From Microthrixaceae bacterium (GTDB taxonomy: Bacteria > Actinomycetota > Acidimicrobiia > Acidimicrobiales > Iamiaceae), in assembly GCA_016702505.1 (NCBI GenBank), contig JADJDU010000003.1:496001-560000 (forward strand): a stretch of DNA of 64,000 nt, in the 5' to 3' direction. The notes beneath the pieces are model-generated. The model was not told the origin of the DNA, did no database searches, and worked only from the letters and a program-made list of their open reading frames with translations. Within the stretch, counting starts at the first letter, position 1, and the number at the start of each line of letters is the position of its first letter. Shown in pieces: positions 34,900 through 44,135 of this stretch. A program made the position numbers and the translations under genes.

Positions 34900-35874
34900 T
34901 CAGGCGAACCGGGCCACCTTGACACCTCTTCGGGCCAGTTCTCCCAACAAGCCAGGGGCATCCACCAAGCTCGCCAAGCCAGCAGCCCCCACGATCCTGG
35001 TCCGGCCCGCACCCACCTCGACCGCGGCCAGGGCCGCCACCGCTCCGCCCGCCACACCGGGACGGTCCATCGCGCCCAGAACCGACACGTCAATTCCCTC
35101 AGGACCGCGGCCGCGTATCTCCACCCGCAGCGCGCCAAGTCCACCCTCGGGATGGGGGCGACGCGCCATCGGGAATCGGGCGGTGAGGCGATCTCGCCTT
35201 GTCGCCGCCAGTCGGGCCGTAACCCTTCCCACACCGGGGAAGGCGGGAACCAGGAGCAGGGCATCGGATAGTTCAGCCCGGTAGCAGTCGGCTCCGCCGA
35301 TCGGATCAGGAAACCAAACCAACTCTCGTCCGGACCCGGCTCGACGCTGTTGCCACCCGCCGTCACGCCAGTCGATGGCCTCTCCGCCCAGGGCGGCATG
35401 GTGCTGGCGGGCACAAGAAGGCCCGCCTGTTCCCAGCCGGGCAACATGGATCTCGTCGACGGTGTCGAACCGGTCGGCACCAAACCGAGCCAGAACGCAG
35501 CTAAGACCGGGCGAGAACCCCGCACCGACCGCCACCGTGACCCCACGCGCCTCAGCCTCGGGCCCGAGATCCAACAAACGTCGGGTCTCACTGACATCGT
35601 CGGTGGTGCAAACCACCGACGATCCCCGACCAACCAGGGTTTCGGTCATGGCGGCCTGCGTGCCGACCGGAGTGGCAACAAGCACGACGTCGGCGTTAGG
35701 AAGACCATCGCCTAGGGCGTGGCTCTCGGCCTTGGCGCCCAAGGAAGCCACCACCTCAGACATTCGGTCGGGTTTGGGGTCGGCCACCACCACCGACTCC
35801 ACCTCGGCCGTGGACGCCAACTGACGGGCCGCCCGCGTACCCACGGCCCCTAGGCCGACCACCGCGACGCGCAT
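34900..35874 (-). CDS. Saccharopine dehydrogenase-like NAD(P)-binding protein
   Basis: 324 residues from the ATG at 35874, which overlaps the stop of the small upstream gene by one base (TGATG). Starts MRVAVVGLGAVGTRAARQL, a Rossmann GxGxxG. The middle has VTVAVGAGFSPGLSCVLA, as in saccharopine dehydrogenase-like and homospermidine synthase-like proteins. The catalytic function is not identifiable; probably an NAD(P)-dependent oxidoreductase. Confidence 0.65.
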   Translation of the reverse strand: MRVAVVGLGAVGTRAARQLASTAEVESVVVADPKPDRMSEVVASLGAKAESHALGDGLPNADVVLVATPVGTQAAMTETLVGRGSSVVCTTDDVSETRRLLDLGPEAEARGVTVAVGAGFSPGLSCVLARFGADRFDTVDEIHVARLGTGGPSCARQHHAALGGEAIDWRDGGWQQRRAGSGRELVWFPDPIGGADCYRAELSDALLLVPAFPGVGRVTARLAATRRDRLTARFPMARRPHPEGGLGALRVEIRGRGPEGIDVSVLGAMDRPGVAGGAVAALAAVEVGAGRTRIVGAAGLASLVDAPGLLGELARRGVKVARFA

Positions 35875-36011
35875 CAGCGCAGCTCGGAAGGATCCAGCTC
35901 GCGCCACCCACCCCGCTGGGGTGGGGTACCTCCAGAACCTCGGAGACGAAGGACCGCGGCCACCCCACCCGCCACCCCTAGGGCCACCAACGCTCGGCGG
36001 ATGAGGGTCAC
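35874..36011 (-). CDS. Small single-pass membrane protein
   Basis: 45 residues from the GTG at 36011; a longer frame would start inside the tRNA-Ile and is rejected. One hydrophobic segment (RALVALGVAGGVAAVLRL) followed by a Gly/Pro/Arg tail. It is translationally coupled to the oxidoreductase gene. No known family. Confidence 0.45.
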   Translation of the reverse strand: MTLIRRALVALGVAGGVAAVLRLRGSGGTPPQRGGWRELDPSELR

Positions 36012-36044
36012 TGGGGTGTCTCCCGGGTGGATTGACGGTCTTCG

Positions 36045-36118
<74 letters not shown>

Positions 36119-36288
36119 GAGCGGGGGCCGACGGTAGCGGGTCAGGCCGGGGTGATGCGAACCGTTGACCGACGTTGGTGCTCGCGCCCATTCCACTGGG
36201 CCAACAGGCCTGTCCGAACATGTCCACGCCTGGCCCGACTCGTCCAACCCGACTCACCTCCACGGTGAATCGAAAGACTCCGACTCGC

Positions 36289-37047
36289 TCAGCGAGAGGG
36301 TGGACGTCGGCGTGGTCTTGGGTCTTCCTCGATCACGACGAACCTGATGCCACCGGTTGCCTCGCTGATCACGTTGACCAAAGCTGTGGTCAAGACGGTG
36401 ACGGTGGTAGCGGCCAAGACACCGATCGCACCGATCATGGCGCATGCCCGCCACATCTGATCGCCGTAGAACCGGTAGTTGTCCAGTCCAACGTCGGACA
36501 TGAACGACTGGACCTTGTCTATCTGTCCGCTGGAGTAGGCCAACCCCCACAGCAACGCCAAGGTGGCCATCACCGCGGCATAGAGGCATGTGTACAGCAC
36601 GATCGACAACTTGAGGACAGACCACAGGTCGATCCGCCGTACGACCCTCCTAACCCGTCGACCCTGACGACGACCCACCCGAACGACGTCTGGATCAGCA
36701 GGCCGCTCTCGCCGGGCTCGGGGCGGCGAGAGCGTCCCACTGTCTTGTTCTGGTGATCGCATCTCCGATGTGGCGCCAACAACCGACGTCACCGGCTCAT
36801 CGACCAGAGCAACTGTGGAGTCAACCTCGGGAGCCGACAAGGCCCCCGAGGCAACGCCCAAGACCAGGTCGTCAGCCGAGGTAGCTGCATCCAAACTGAT
36901 GAAACCCGCTCCTCCACCGGCGTCTGACCCTGAGCCATTGGAGTGAGCTGCGCCATCCCCCACTGGCCGAGGTGTCCGCTTTGGACCGGCCTCACCGGAA
37001 CGGTCAGCGTCAGAGCGCGACCTTCGGGGACCAGGAGCGGGATGCAC
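36289..37047 (-). CDS. DUF3566 transmembrane protein
   Basis: 252 residues. The first 130 are polar and low-complexity. Then RRVVRRIDLWSVLKLSIVLYT opens the DUF3566 domain, with two membrane segments (about 145-170 and 205-235). Found downstream of gyrA in most actinobacteria, as here, though with a TadE-like gene and a repeat between. The cellular role is unclear; regulation of gyrase or envelope functions has been suggested only by position. Confidence 0.85.
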   Translation of the reverse strand: MHPAPGPRRSRSDADRSGEAGPKRTPRPVGDGAAHSNGSGSDAGGGAGFISLDAATSADDLVLGVASGALSAPEVDSTVALVDEPVTSVVGATSEMRSPEQDSGTLSPPRARRERPADPDVVRVGRRQGRRVRRVVRRIDLWSVLKLSIVLYTCLYAAVMATLALLWGLAYSSGQIDKVQSFMSDVGLDNYRFYGDQMWRACAMIGAIGVLAATTVTVLTTALVNVISEATGGIRFVVIEEDPRPRRRPPSR

Positions 37048-37130
37048 CGGGTCAGTCTAGGAAGCACCGCGATGCCCCTATGCATCATCGCCGACTCCTT
37101 GAGCCGGGATGAGCGGACCGCTCAGTAGGT

Positions 37131-37235
37131 GAGGAGGCGAGCCGAGCCATCAGCACGACATGGTTCAACCGACGGCGAAACCTCCATTTGATCAACGTCG
37201 CAGCGACGACGACTGGGCCCATCCGCCAAGGGACC
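37131..37235 (+). repeat. Interspersed repeat family 1, copy b
   Basis: GAGGAGGCGAGCC at the start and TTGATCAACG, CAGCGACGACGAC and CATCCGCC in the same order and spacing as the 58.3 kb copy, with scattered changes and a short deletion near the left end. It supplies the last dozen codons of the TadE-like gene. Confidence 0.75.
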
Positions 37236-37650
37236 TCGTGACCAGGCTCGTCGAGCTGATGGAGGATCCAGTCGACCCGGGCTCCACGGTATATGACCGA
37301 GGTTGCCACCTAGCTCTGGCCACGGCCGTGTGGCCGGACCTGGTCACCGTGACCTCGACATCGAGGCCGTCCTGTACGAAACCGGTGAGGACTGACCCGT
37401 TCGCGGCGGCAACTCTTTCGGCGCCAGGCCGGCCGTCCTCGGCGCCGGCTAGGGCACTGGCGTCCGCCGCGGCTTGGGCCGCGGCGGATCGGGCAGCGGC
37501 TCCGCCCACCCGAGCTACGCCGTATCCAACCAAGGCCGCCAGCACCAGAGCCACCGCCAGCAGCAGGCTCACCGAGCCGCTATCTCGGTTTGCTCGGCGC
37601 TGTCGAGCTCGTCGTGCAGCTACATCGACGTGGACTGGTTGATCAAGCAT
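37192..37650 (-). CDS. TadE/TadG-like membrane protein
   Basis: 152 residues. An Arg-rich start precedes one N-terminal membrane segment (SGSVSLLLAVALVLAALVGY), then SAAAQAAADASALAGA. This is the pattern of TadE/TadG-like pilus-associated proteins, called Rv3654c-like in mycobacteria. The C-terminal 12 or so residues are encoded by the interspersed repeat, so the original end may have been replaced. Confidence 0.65.
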   Translation of the reverse strand: MLDQPVHVDVAARRARQRRANRDSGSVSLLLAVALVLAALVGYGVARVGGAAARSAAAQAAADASALAGAEDGRPGAERVAAANGSVLTGFVQDGLDVEVTVTRSGHTAVARARWQPRSYTVEPGSTGSSISSTSLVTRSLGGWAQSSSLRR

Positions 37651-37765
37651 TGGAGATCCCTTCGCGGGTCACCCTCAGTCGAGGGCCATGTACCGGGGAA
37701 GGTCTCTCGATGGCTAGTGGCAAGATCACCTCTAGCCCGGCTCTGGGCGCAGCGGCGCCCAGGCC

Positions 37766-40243
37766 TCACTCGTCGTCGGCGTTGAGCACCGGAGCCACCG
37801 CGGCCACCGTGCGATCACCTTCCACGTTCATCACCTTCACCCCGGTGGCGTCACGACCCTGGGACGAGATGTCTCGAACCGGCATCCGGGTGACCACACC
37901 ATCTGAGGCGATGGCGAAGATCTCATCGTCCAGGCCGACCATGAACGCAGCAACCACGATGCCCTTCTTGGCGGTGAGCTTGATACCCCGCACGCCTTGG
38001 CCACCACGGTTCTGGTTGTTGAACTTGTCCAACTGGGTCCGCTTGCCATAGCCGCCGTCGGTGACGATGAGGATGGCGGTGTCGTCTCGCGCGACGTCGC
38101 ACGACACCACCTCGTCACCAGCCTTCAGCTTCATCCCTCGAACCCCGGCGGTGGAACGACCCATGGGCCTCACGTCGTCCTGTCCGTAACGGATGGTCAT
38201 GCCGGTTCGGCTCACCATGAAGATCTCGTCCGAGTCGTTGACGGGGATGACCTTCACCAGCTCGTCACCATCGCGGAGGTTGATGGCTATGAGGCCCGCA
38301 CGCAGCGAGGAGTCGTACTCGCTGAACCGGGTCTTCTTGACCTGGCCGTTGCGGGTGGCGAAGAACAGGTACTGGTTGGTCTCGTAGTCCCGGGTGTCGA
38401 TGATCGCCCTGATCTGCTCCTCGGGCTGGAGCGGGAGAAGGTTGACGATTGCCGTCCCCCGGGCCGTGCGGTCCTTCATCGGGATCTCGTGGGCCTTGAG
38501 TCGATAGACCCGTCCGAGGTTGGAGAAGAACAACAGGTAGGCGTGAGCTGTGGTGGTGAGGATGTTGGCTATGTAGTCCTCGTCTCGGAGCTTGGCGCCC
38601 GCCACACCTCGGCCCCCGCGTCCCTGGCTCTTGAAGGCGTCGGCGGCCACGGTCTTGATGTAACCCCGGGCGGACATGGTGACCACGAGGTCCTCGTCGT
38701 CGATCAGGTCTTCGATGTCTATGTCTCCCACATCGAAGGTCACCTGGGATTTGCGGTCCGACGCGTACTTGGCCCGGACCTCACCCAATTCGTCCTTGAT
38801 CACCTGGTGCAACACCTCTCGGTTGGAGAGGATCGCCTCCAGTTCGGCGATGGTGGCCCGCAGCTTCTCCATCTCCTCCTCGAGCTGGGCCCGGCCCAAG
38901 CGGGTGAGCCGGTGGAGCTGCATGTCCAAGATGTACTCGGCCTGCACCTCAGAGAACTCGAATGGAGCAGCCTGAAGCGCGGTACGGGCCGCGTCCTTGT
39001 CTGCCGATGCCCTGATAGTGGCGATGATCTCATCGATCAGGTCCAGCGCCTTGAGCAGACCCTCGACGATGTGGGCCCGTTCCCGGGCCTTGCGCAGCCG
39101 GTACTCCGAGCGTCGGGTGATGACCTCGACCTGGTGCTCGATGTAATGGAACAGCACCTCGCGAAGGTTGAGGGTGCGGGGAACCCCGTCCACCAATGCC
39201 ACCGTGTTCACCGCGAACGAAGTCTGGAGCGGTGTCCGCTTGTAGAGGTTGTTGAGGATCACCAAAGCCGGGGCGTCACGCTTGAGGGTGATCACGATCC
39301 GGGTCTGACCACCCGAAGACTCGTCGTTGGCGTCCGATATCCCCTCTATCTCGCGGGCTTGGACCAACTCACTGATCTTGGCCAGAACGGAACGAGGGCC
39401 GACCTGATAGGGCAGCTGGGTGATCACGATGCGGTCACCACCCCGCTTGGTCTCCTCGATCTCACACACCGCCCGCATCCGGATCGAGCCCCGACCCGTG
39501 CGGTAGGCATCCATGATCCCCGACCGCCCCATTATCAGGGCACCGGTGGGGAAATCTGGTCCCTTCACAAACGCCATGAGGTCGTCGGGAGTGGCGTCAG
39601 GGTTGTCCATCAGGTGGACCGTGGCGTCGATGACCTCCCCCAGGTTGTGGGGCGGGATATTGGTGGCCATACCCACCGCGATTCCCTGACCCCCGTTGAC
39701 CAACAGGTTCGGGATGCGGCTCGGCAACACCGCCGGTTCCTGGAACTCGCCGGAGTAGTTGTCGACGAAGTCGACGGTCTCCTCTCCGATGTCTTGGAGC
39801 ATCGACATGGCCAGGGGATCCAACCGACACTCGGTGTATCGGGCGGCGGCCGGGCCGTCATCGGGTGATCCGAAGTTGCCGTGACCGGCTACCAACGGAT
39901 GGCGCAAAGAGTGCGGCTGTGCCATGCGGACCAGAGCGTCGTAGATGGCGCTGTCTCCGTGCGGGTGGTACTTGCCCATCACCTCGCCCGTGACGCGGGC
40001 GCACTTCATGAACGGCCGGTCGGGGCGGGCGCCCACGTCGTACATGCCCCACAGGATCCGACGATGGACGGGCTTGAGACCATCCCGAACGTCGGGAAGG
40101 GCCCGCGAAACGATCACCGACATGGAGTAGTCGAGGAAGGACCGCTCCATCTCCTCTTCGATCTCGATTGGTTCGATCAGCCCGTAGGCGGTGACCGTAG
40201 GGTCGTTTCCTTCGGTCTCGGTGGGGATCTCGTCGTCGGACAT
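37766..40243 (-). CDS. gyrA: DNA gyrase subunit A
   Basis: 825 residues with a GAGGTAG sequence upstream. The breakage-reunion domain shows SRALPDVRDGLKPVHRRIL and the quinolone-resistance region HPHGDSAIYDALVRMAQ, with the Ser and Asp that keep drug sensitivity. The active-site Tyr is in AARYTECRL. The C-terminal DNA-wrapping repeats include the GyrA-box-like GRGGRGV (QGRGGRGVAG). Works with GyrB, encoded 50 bases upstream, to add negative supercoils. Transcribed leftward from the origin. Confidence 0.98.
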   Translation of the reverse strand: MSDDEIPTETEGNDPTVTAYGLIEPIEIEEEMERSFLDYSMSVIVSRALPDVRDGLKPVHRRILWGMYDVGARPDRPFMKCARVTGEVMGKYHPHGDSAIYDALVRMAQPHSLRHPLVAGHGNFGSPDDGPAAARYTECRLDPLAMSMLQDIGEETVDFVDNYSGEFQEPAVLPSRIPNLLVNGGQGIAVGMATNIPPHNLGEVIDATVHLMDNPDATPDDLMAFVKGPDFPTGALIMGRSGIMDAYRTGRGSIRMRAVCEIEETKRGGDRIVITQLPYQVGPRSVLAKISELVQAREIEGISDANDESSGGQTRIVITLKRDAPALVILNNLYKRTPLQTSFAVNTVALVDGVPRTLNLREVLFHYIEHQVEVITRRSEYRLRKARERAHIVEGLLKALDLIDEIIATIRASADKDAARTALQAAPFEFSEVQAEYILDMQLHRLTRLGRAQLEEEMEKLRATIAELEAILSNREVLHQVIKDELGEVRAKYASDRKSQVTFDVGDIDIEDLIDDEDLVVTMSARGYIKTVAADAFKSQGRGGRGVAGAKLRDEDYIANILTTTAHAYLLFFSNLGRVYRLKAHEIPMKDRTARGTAIVNLLPLQPEEQIRAIIDTRDYETNQYLFFATRNGQVKKTRFSEYDSSLRAGLIAINLRDGDELVKVIPVNDSDEIFMVSRTGMTIRYGQDDVRPMGRSTAGVRGMKLKAGDEVVSCDVARDDTAILIVTDGGYGKRTQLDKFNNQNRGGQGVRGIKLTAKKGIVVAAFMVGLDDEIFAIASDGVVTRMPVRDISSQGRDATGVKVMNVEGDRTVAAVAPVLNADDE

Positions 40244-40293
40244 TGCTGGTGGGCTACCTCAGAATCGGGGGGGCGGAAGGACGGCGCGCTGGG

Positions 40294-42237
40294 TCAGATG
40301 TCGATGAAGCGGGCGTCTTTGGCGTTCTTCTTGATGAACTCCTTGCGAGCCTCGACGTCGTCTCCCATGAGGGTGGAGATGGCGGCGTCAGCGGTGGCCG
40401 CCTGTTCGACGGTGACCTGGAGGAGGGTGCGCGAAGACGAGTCCATTGTGGTGCTCTTGAGTTCTTCCCAGTCCATCTCGCCGAGGCCCTTGAGTCGGGC
40501 GAACTCCTTGCGATGGTTGGGGTTGTCGGCCAGGAAGGCGGCCTTGGCCGCATCGTCCTTCAGGTAGATCTTCTCCTTGCCCACCACCGTCGAATACAGG
40601 GGGGGTTGAGCGATGTACACGTGGCGGTGCTCCACCAACTCCTTCATGTGGCGGAAGAAGAAGGTGAGCAACAAGGTGCGGATGTGACTGCCGTCGACGT
40701 CGGCGTCGCACAACAAGATGACCCGGTCGTAGCGGGATTTGGTGACGTCGAACTCCTCGGCCCCGAACCCGGCTCCGATGGCCGAGATCAACGCCTGGAC
40801 CTCGGTGTTCTTGAGCATCTTGTCCAGCCGAGCCCGCTCGACGTTGAGGATCTTGCCTCGGATGGGAAGGATCGCCTGGGTTCGAGGATCACGGGCGCTG
40901 GTGGCTGACCCGCCCGCAGAGTCGCCTTCCACTATGAACAGCTCGCATTCGCTGCGATCCCGGCTCGAGCAGTCCCGCAACTTGTCGGGCATGCCAGCAC
41001 CGTCGAGGGCACTCTTGCGACGAGTGGCGTCACGGGCGTTGCGGGCCGCGGCCCGAGCCCGCTGGGCGTTGATGCCCTTCTTGACGATCTTGTTGGCCTC
41101 GGTCGGGTGCTCCTCGAACCAGTCGGCCAGCTTTTCGTTGGTGGCCTTTTGGACCAAGGTCTTGATCTCGGGGTTGCCGAGCTTGTCCTTGGTCTGGCCT
41201 TCGAATTGGGGCTCTCGCAGGCGTACCGAGATGATCCCGGTCAGGCCCTCTCGCACGTCTTCGCCGCCGAGGTTGGGGTCCTTCTCCTTGAGCAGCCCCT
41301 TGGCCTTGGCGTACTTGTTCACCACGGTGGTGAGTGCCGCCCGGAAGCCCTCTTCGTGGGTTCCGCCACCGATGGTTGCGATTCCGTTGGCGAAGCTGTG
41401 GAGCCCGTCGGCCTGGTAACCCTCGTTCCACTGGAACGCGATCTCCACCTCGGCTTCTTCGTCGGTGGCCTCCAGGTAGCCGACGCGGCTGAACAACGGT
41501 GTCTTGGTGGAGTTGACGTGCTTCACGAAGTCGATGATCCCGCCCGCGTACTTGAACACCACCGGCTCGTTGTCGTGGCCCTCACGTTCGTCTTTGAACC
41601 GGATCTCCAGACCCTTGTTGAGAAACGCCATCATCTGGAACCGTTCCAGCATGGTGCGAGCCACGAACTCGGTGGTCTCGAACAGCCCACGGTCGGGCCA
41701 GAAGCTAACGGTGGTTCCGGTGCGCCCCCGTGGGGAATCCCCCACCACCTCGAGCTTGGTCTTTTTGGCTCCGCCCTCGGCGAACTCGATGCGATGGCGC
41801 TTTCCGCCTCGATCTACTTCGACCACGACCTTCTCGGACAAGGCGTTGACCACCGAGACACCCACGCCATGCAGCCCGCCCGAGACCTTGTAGCCGTCTC
41901 CACCGAACTTGCCGCCGCCGCCGAGCTTGGTGAGCGCGATCTCGACACCGGTCAGCTTGAACTCGGGGTGTACGTCGGTAGGGATGCCACGACCGTTGTC
42001 GATCACCCGACACCCGCCGTCGGCGAGGATCGTGACGTCTATCCGGTCACAAAAGCCGGCCATGGCCTCGTCGACAGAGTTGTCGACCACCTCCCACACG
42101 AGGTGGTGAAGACCGGACACGCCGGTTCCACCGATGTACATGCCTGGGCGCTTGCGGACGTGGGCCAGACCTTCGAGGATGGTCATGGAACTAGCGGAGT
42201 ACGACTGGCTCGCGGGGGCCACGGCGCGACCTTTCAA
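40294..42237 (-). CDS. gyrB: DNA gyrase subunit B
   Basis: 647 residues. The ATPase domain has EVVDNSVDEAMAG, DNGRGIP and GGLHGVG. The Toprim domain has EGDSAGGSA and PIRGKILNVERA. The end KKNAKDARFIDI is typical GyrB. It binds and hydrolyses ATP for gyrase. Upstream lie 267 bases containing a repeat copy, then dciA. Confidence 0.98.
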   Translation of the reverse strand: MKGRAVAPASQSYSASSMTILEGLAHVRKRPGMYIGGTGVSGLHHLVWEVVDNSVDEAMAGFCDRIDVTILADGGCRVIDNGRGIPTDVHPEFKLTGVEIALTKLGGGGKFGGDGYKVSGGLHGVGVSVVNALSEKVVVEVDRGGKRHRIEFAEGGAKKTKLEVVGDSPRGRTGTTVSFWPDRGLFETTEFVARTMLERFQMMAFLNKGLEIRFKDEREGHDNEPVVFKYAGGIIDFVKHVNSTKTPLFSRVGYLEATDEEAEVEIAFQWNEGYQADGLHSFANGIATIGGGTHEEGFRAALTTVVNKYAKAKGLLKEKDPNLGGEDVREGLTGIISVRLREPQFEGQTKDKLGNPEIKTLVQKATNEKLADWFEEHPTEANKIVKKGINAQRARAAARNARDATRRKSALDGAGMPDKLRDCSSRDRSECELFIVEGDSAGGSATSARDPRTQAILPIRGKILNVERARLDKMLKNTEVQALISAIGAGFGAEEFDVTKSRYDRVILLCDADVDGSHIRTLLLTFFFRHMKELVEHRHVYIAQPPLYSTVVGKEKIYLKDDAAKAAFLADNPNHRKEFARLKGLGEMDWEELKSTTMDSSSRTLLQVTVEQAATADAAISTLMGDDVEARKEFIKKNAKDARFIDI

Positions 42238-42416
42238 AACCGAGGGGAGAGGCGGTGTGCGTCTTCCTGGAATGCCGACGCCATAAGGCTTCTCGGCGGG
42301 TCACCGGGGCGCATCACGATGCTCTCAGCCTACCACGCCACCATGACGATCAGGACCATCCCACCGGCCTCATCGACTTGGGCGCACCCAATGCTCACAA
42401 CGTTTTGGGCCGAACT

Positions 42417-42515
42417 GGAGGCGAGCTGATCGGCGAGCCGACTCATGAGTACGGCATGGCTAAACCGAGGGGAAGCCGCGGCCTGATCAACCGTGCAGCG
42501 AGGGTCACCGTCGAC
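42417..42515 (+). repeat. Interspersed repeat family 1, copy c
   Basis: GGAGGCGAGCTGATCGG-CGAGCCGAC and then ACGGCATGG, a GAGG/CC-rich hairpin centre, CTGATCAACC and GCAGCGA in the family order. The right end is degenerate. It lies between dciA and gyrB. Confidence 0.7.
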
Positions 42516-42840
42516 CGACTCGGACCGACATTGCCGTCACCTGACCTGGTCCCACCAGAGATTCGATTCGGGTGACGATCTCGGCCTCCGCCCACTTGAG
42601 GTGGCTAGCCCATGCCGGCCCATCGGTCACCACCCGGAGGCAACCGTCCTCGATAGACACCGGCTGAACGTGGGCGGCCACCTCGACCCCGACCAACTCG
42701 CTCCAGCGGTCGTGGATCAACACCACCGCGTCCACCGAGGGGCCACCCAACCCTGCGAGCACACCGTCGAGCAGGTCGGCCAGCGGAGATGGGCCCGGAC
42801 CCGAATCACCACCCGGTGTTGGTAACGGTGACCACGGCAC
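42505..42840 (-). CDS. dciA: DciA-like (DUF721) replicative helicase loader/operator
   Basis: 111 residues from a GTG at 42840. A longer frame would translate part of the neighbouring repeat and is rejected. The DUF721 core reads VVLIHDRWSELVGVEVAAHV and LRVVTDGPAWASHLKW. DciA proteins interact with the DnaB helicase and replace DnaC/DnaI in many bacteria. The recF-dciA-gyrB order is the classic actinobacterial origin arrangement. Confidence 0.85.
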   Translation of the reverse strand: MPWSPLPTPGGDSGPGPSPLADLLDGVLAGLGGPSVDAVVLIHDRWSELVGVEVAAHVQPVSIEDGCLRVVTDGPAWASHLKWAEAEIVTRIESLVGPGQVTAMSVRVGRR

Positions 42841-42924
42841 CGGTCCATTGTGGCCTACGGATCCGCCATCTTGGGCGGCCACCGGTGGTGTTCGACTGTC
42901 CGACGAAGTGGAACCGGTGAACAG

Positions 42925-43033
42925 GCGGGGGTTCGGGGCAGAGCCCTTTGCGGCGGAGCCCCCGAACATTCCGAGATGGGCTTGTCGGTCCTAGCAGCGA
43001 AGACGTCGGCCGCCAGGTCGGCGGCCGACGCAC
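42925..43033 (+). repeat. Interspersed repeat family 2, copy a
   Basis: GCGGGGGTTCGGGGCAGAGC, then CCTTTGCGGCGGAGC, AGCAGCGAAGACGTCGGCCG and CCAGG, matches the reverse complement of 50830-50955 over most of its length. It fills the gap between the recF stop and the dciA start. Confidence 0.8.
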
Positions 43034-44113
43034 TCAGCCGAGGGAGACCACACCAGCGTCGACCCGCAGCACACGGCCCGGAACCGCCCCGGTCGGCAAG
43101 GCACCGGCGGTGGTCAGGATCGTCTGGCCCGGCGGCAGGGAGCGCAGCAAGGCATCGCTCCTGTCGGGGTCCAGCTCGGAGAACACGTCGTCCAGCAACA
43201 GGACCGGCGATGCGCCGGTTCGAGCCCGAACCACTTCATGGGTGGCCAAGCGCAAAGCAAAGGCCAAGGACCGTTGCTCTCCTTGAGATGCGTGGGTGCG
43301 GGCCGGCAGACCGTTCAAGGCCAGCTCCACGTCATCACGATGGGGACCTACCGTGGAGACTCCCCGTCTGAGGTCGTCGCGCCGTGCCGCGGCGAGTGCC
43401 GTAGCCAGGCCTGATTCCAGCCACCACGGCTGGTAGGTAGCCGTGACCGGCGATGGTCGGCGCGCCAGTTGGTCGTAGGCCTCGGCCAGCACCGGTGCCA
43501 TTTCTTGCACCAGCTCTATTCGCGCCTGGGCGACCGCTTCACCCGCTACGGCCAACTTGGCATCGAACACGTCAAGGGTGGTTTCCAGCTCGGAGTTGAG
43601 TCGACCGCCAGCCTGTTTCAACAGTGCGCCACGCTGGCGCAGGATCCGGTCCAGGTCGCTCTGTTGTTGATCGTGGCGGGGATGCAGGCTGACCAACACA
43701 TCGTCCAACAACTTGCGCCGCTCCCCGGGGGAGCCTTTGACCAGCACGAGATCATCGGGCGAGAAGACCGTGACCCGCAATGCTCCCAGCAGATCTCGCG
43801 CCCGTCGGAGCGGCTGGCGGTTCAGTTGGGTTCGGTTTCGGCCGTTGGCCACCAGCTCGGCTTCGAGCAATAGCTCTCGTCCTTCACGCTCAGCGCGGGC
43901 CCTCACAATGCCACGAGCTGCCCCCACCCTCACCAGGGCTTCTCCCGGCGCACCTCGAAACGAACCCAGGGTGGCGAGATAGGCAACGGCCTCGATCAGG
44001 TTGGTCTTGCCCTGACCGTTGGCTCCGACCACGGCGGTGAGCGTCGGATCGAAGGAGACCTCGGCCTCGTGATAGCAGCGGAAGTCGCTCAGCCAGAGTT
44101 GGTCGATCCTCAC
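43034..44113 (-). CDS. recF: DNA replication and repair protein RecF
   Basis: 359 residues starting RIDQLWLSDFRCYHEAEV. Walker A GANGQGKTN is at about 30-38, the signature region SQGEQRSLAFALRLA and Walker B VLLLDDVFSELD come later. RecF binds DNA gaps and helps load RecA. Directly downstream of dnaN (22 bases), as expected. Confidence 0.96.
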   Translation of the reverse strand: MRIDQLWLSDFRCYHEAEVSFDPTLTAVVGANGQGKTNLIEAVAYLATLGSFRGAPGEALVRVGAARGIVRARAEREGRELLLEAELVANGRNRTQLNRQPLRRARDLLGALRVTVFSPDDLVLVKGSPGERRKLLDDVLVSLHPRHDQQQSDLDRILRQRGALLKQAGGRLNSELETTLDVFDAKLAVAGEAVAQARIELVQEMAPVLAEAYDQLARRPSPVTATYQPWWLESGLATALAAARRDDLRRGVSTVGPHRDDVELALNGLPARTHASQGEQRSLAFALRLATHEVVRARTGASPVLLLDDVFSELDPDRSDALLRSLPPGQTILTTAGALPTGAVPGRVLRVDAGVVSLG

Positions 44114-44135
44114 ATCACGCTCGGAAGGCGTGTGA

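Noticed and set aside
37997..39868. A 623-codon open frame on the + strand opposite gyrA
   Set aside because: High-GC antisense shadow: low-complexity His/Val/Asp composition and no family resemblance, while gyrA on the other strand is certain.
42841..42969. Extended N-terminus of the DciA protein
   Set aside because: The extra residues are translation of the family 2 repeat (Gly/Ser/Lys/Pro pattern), not DUF721.
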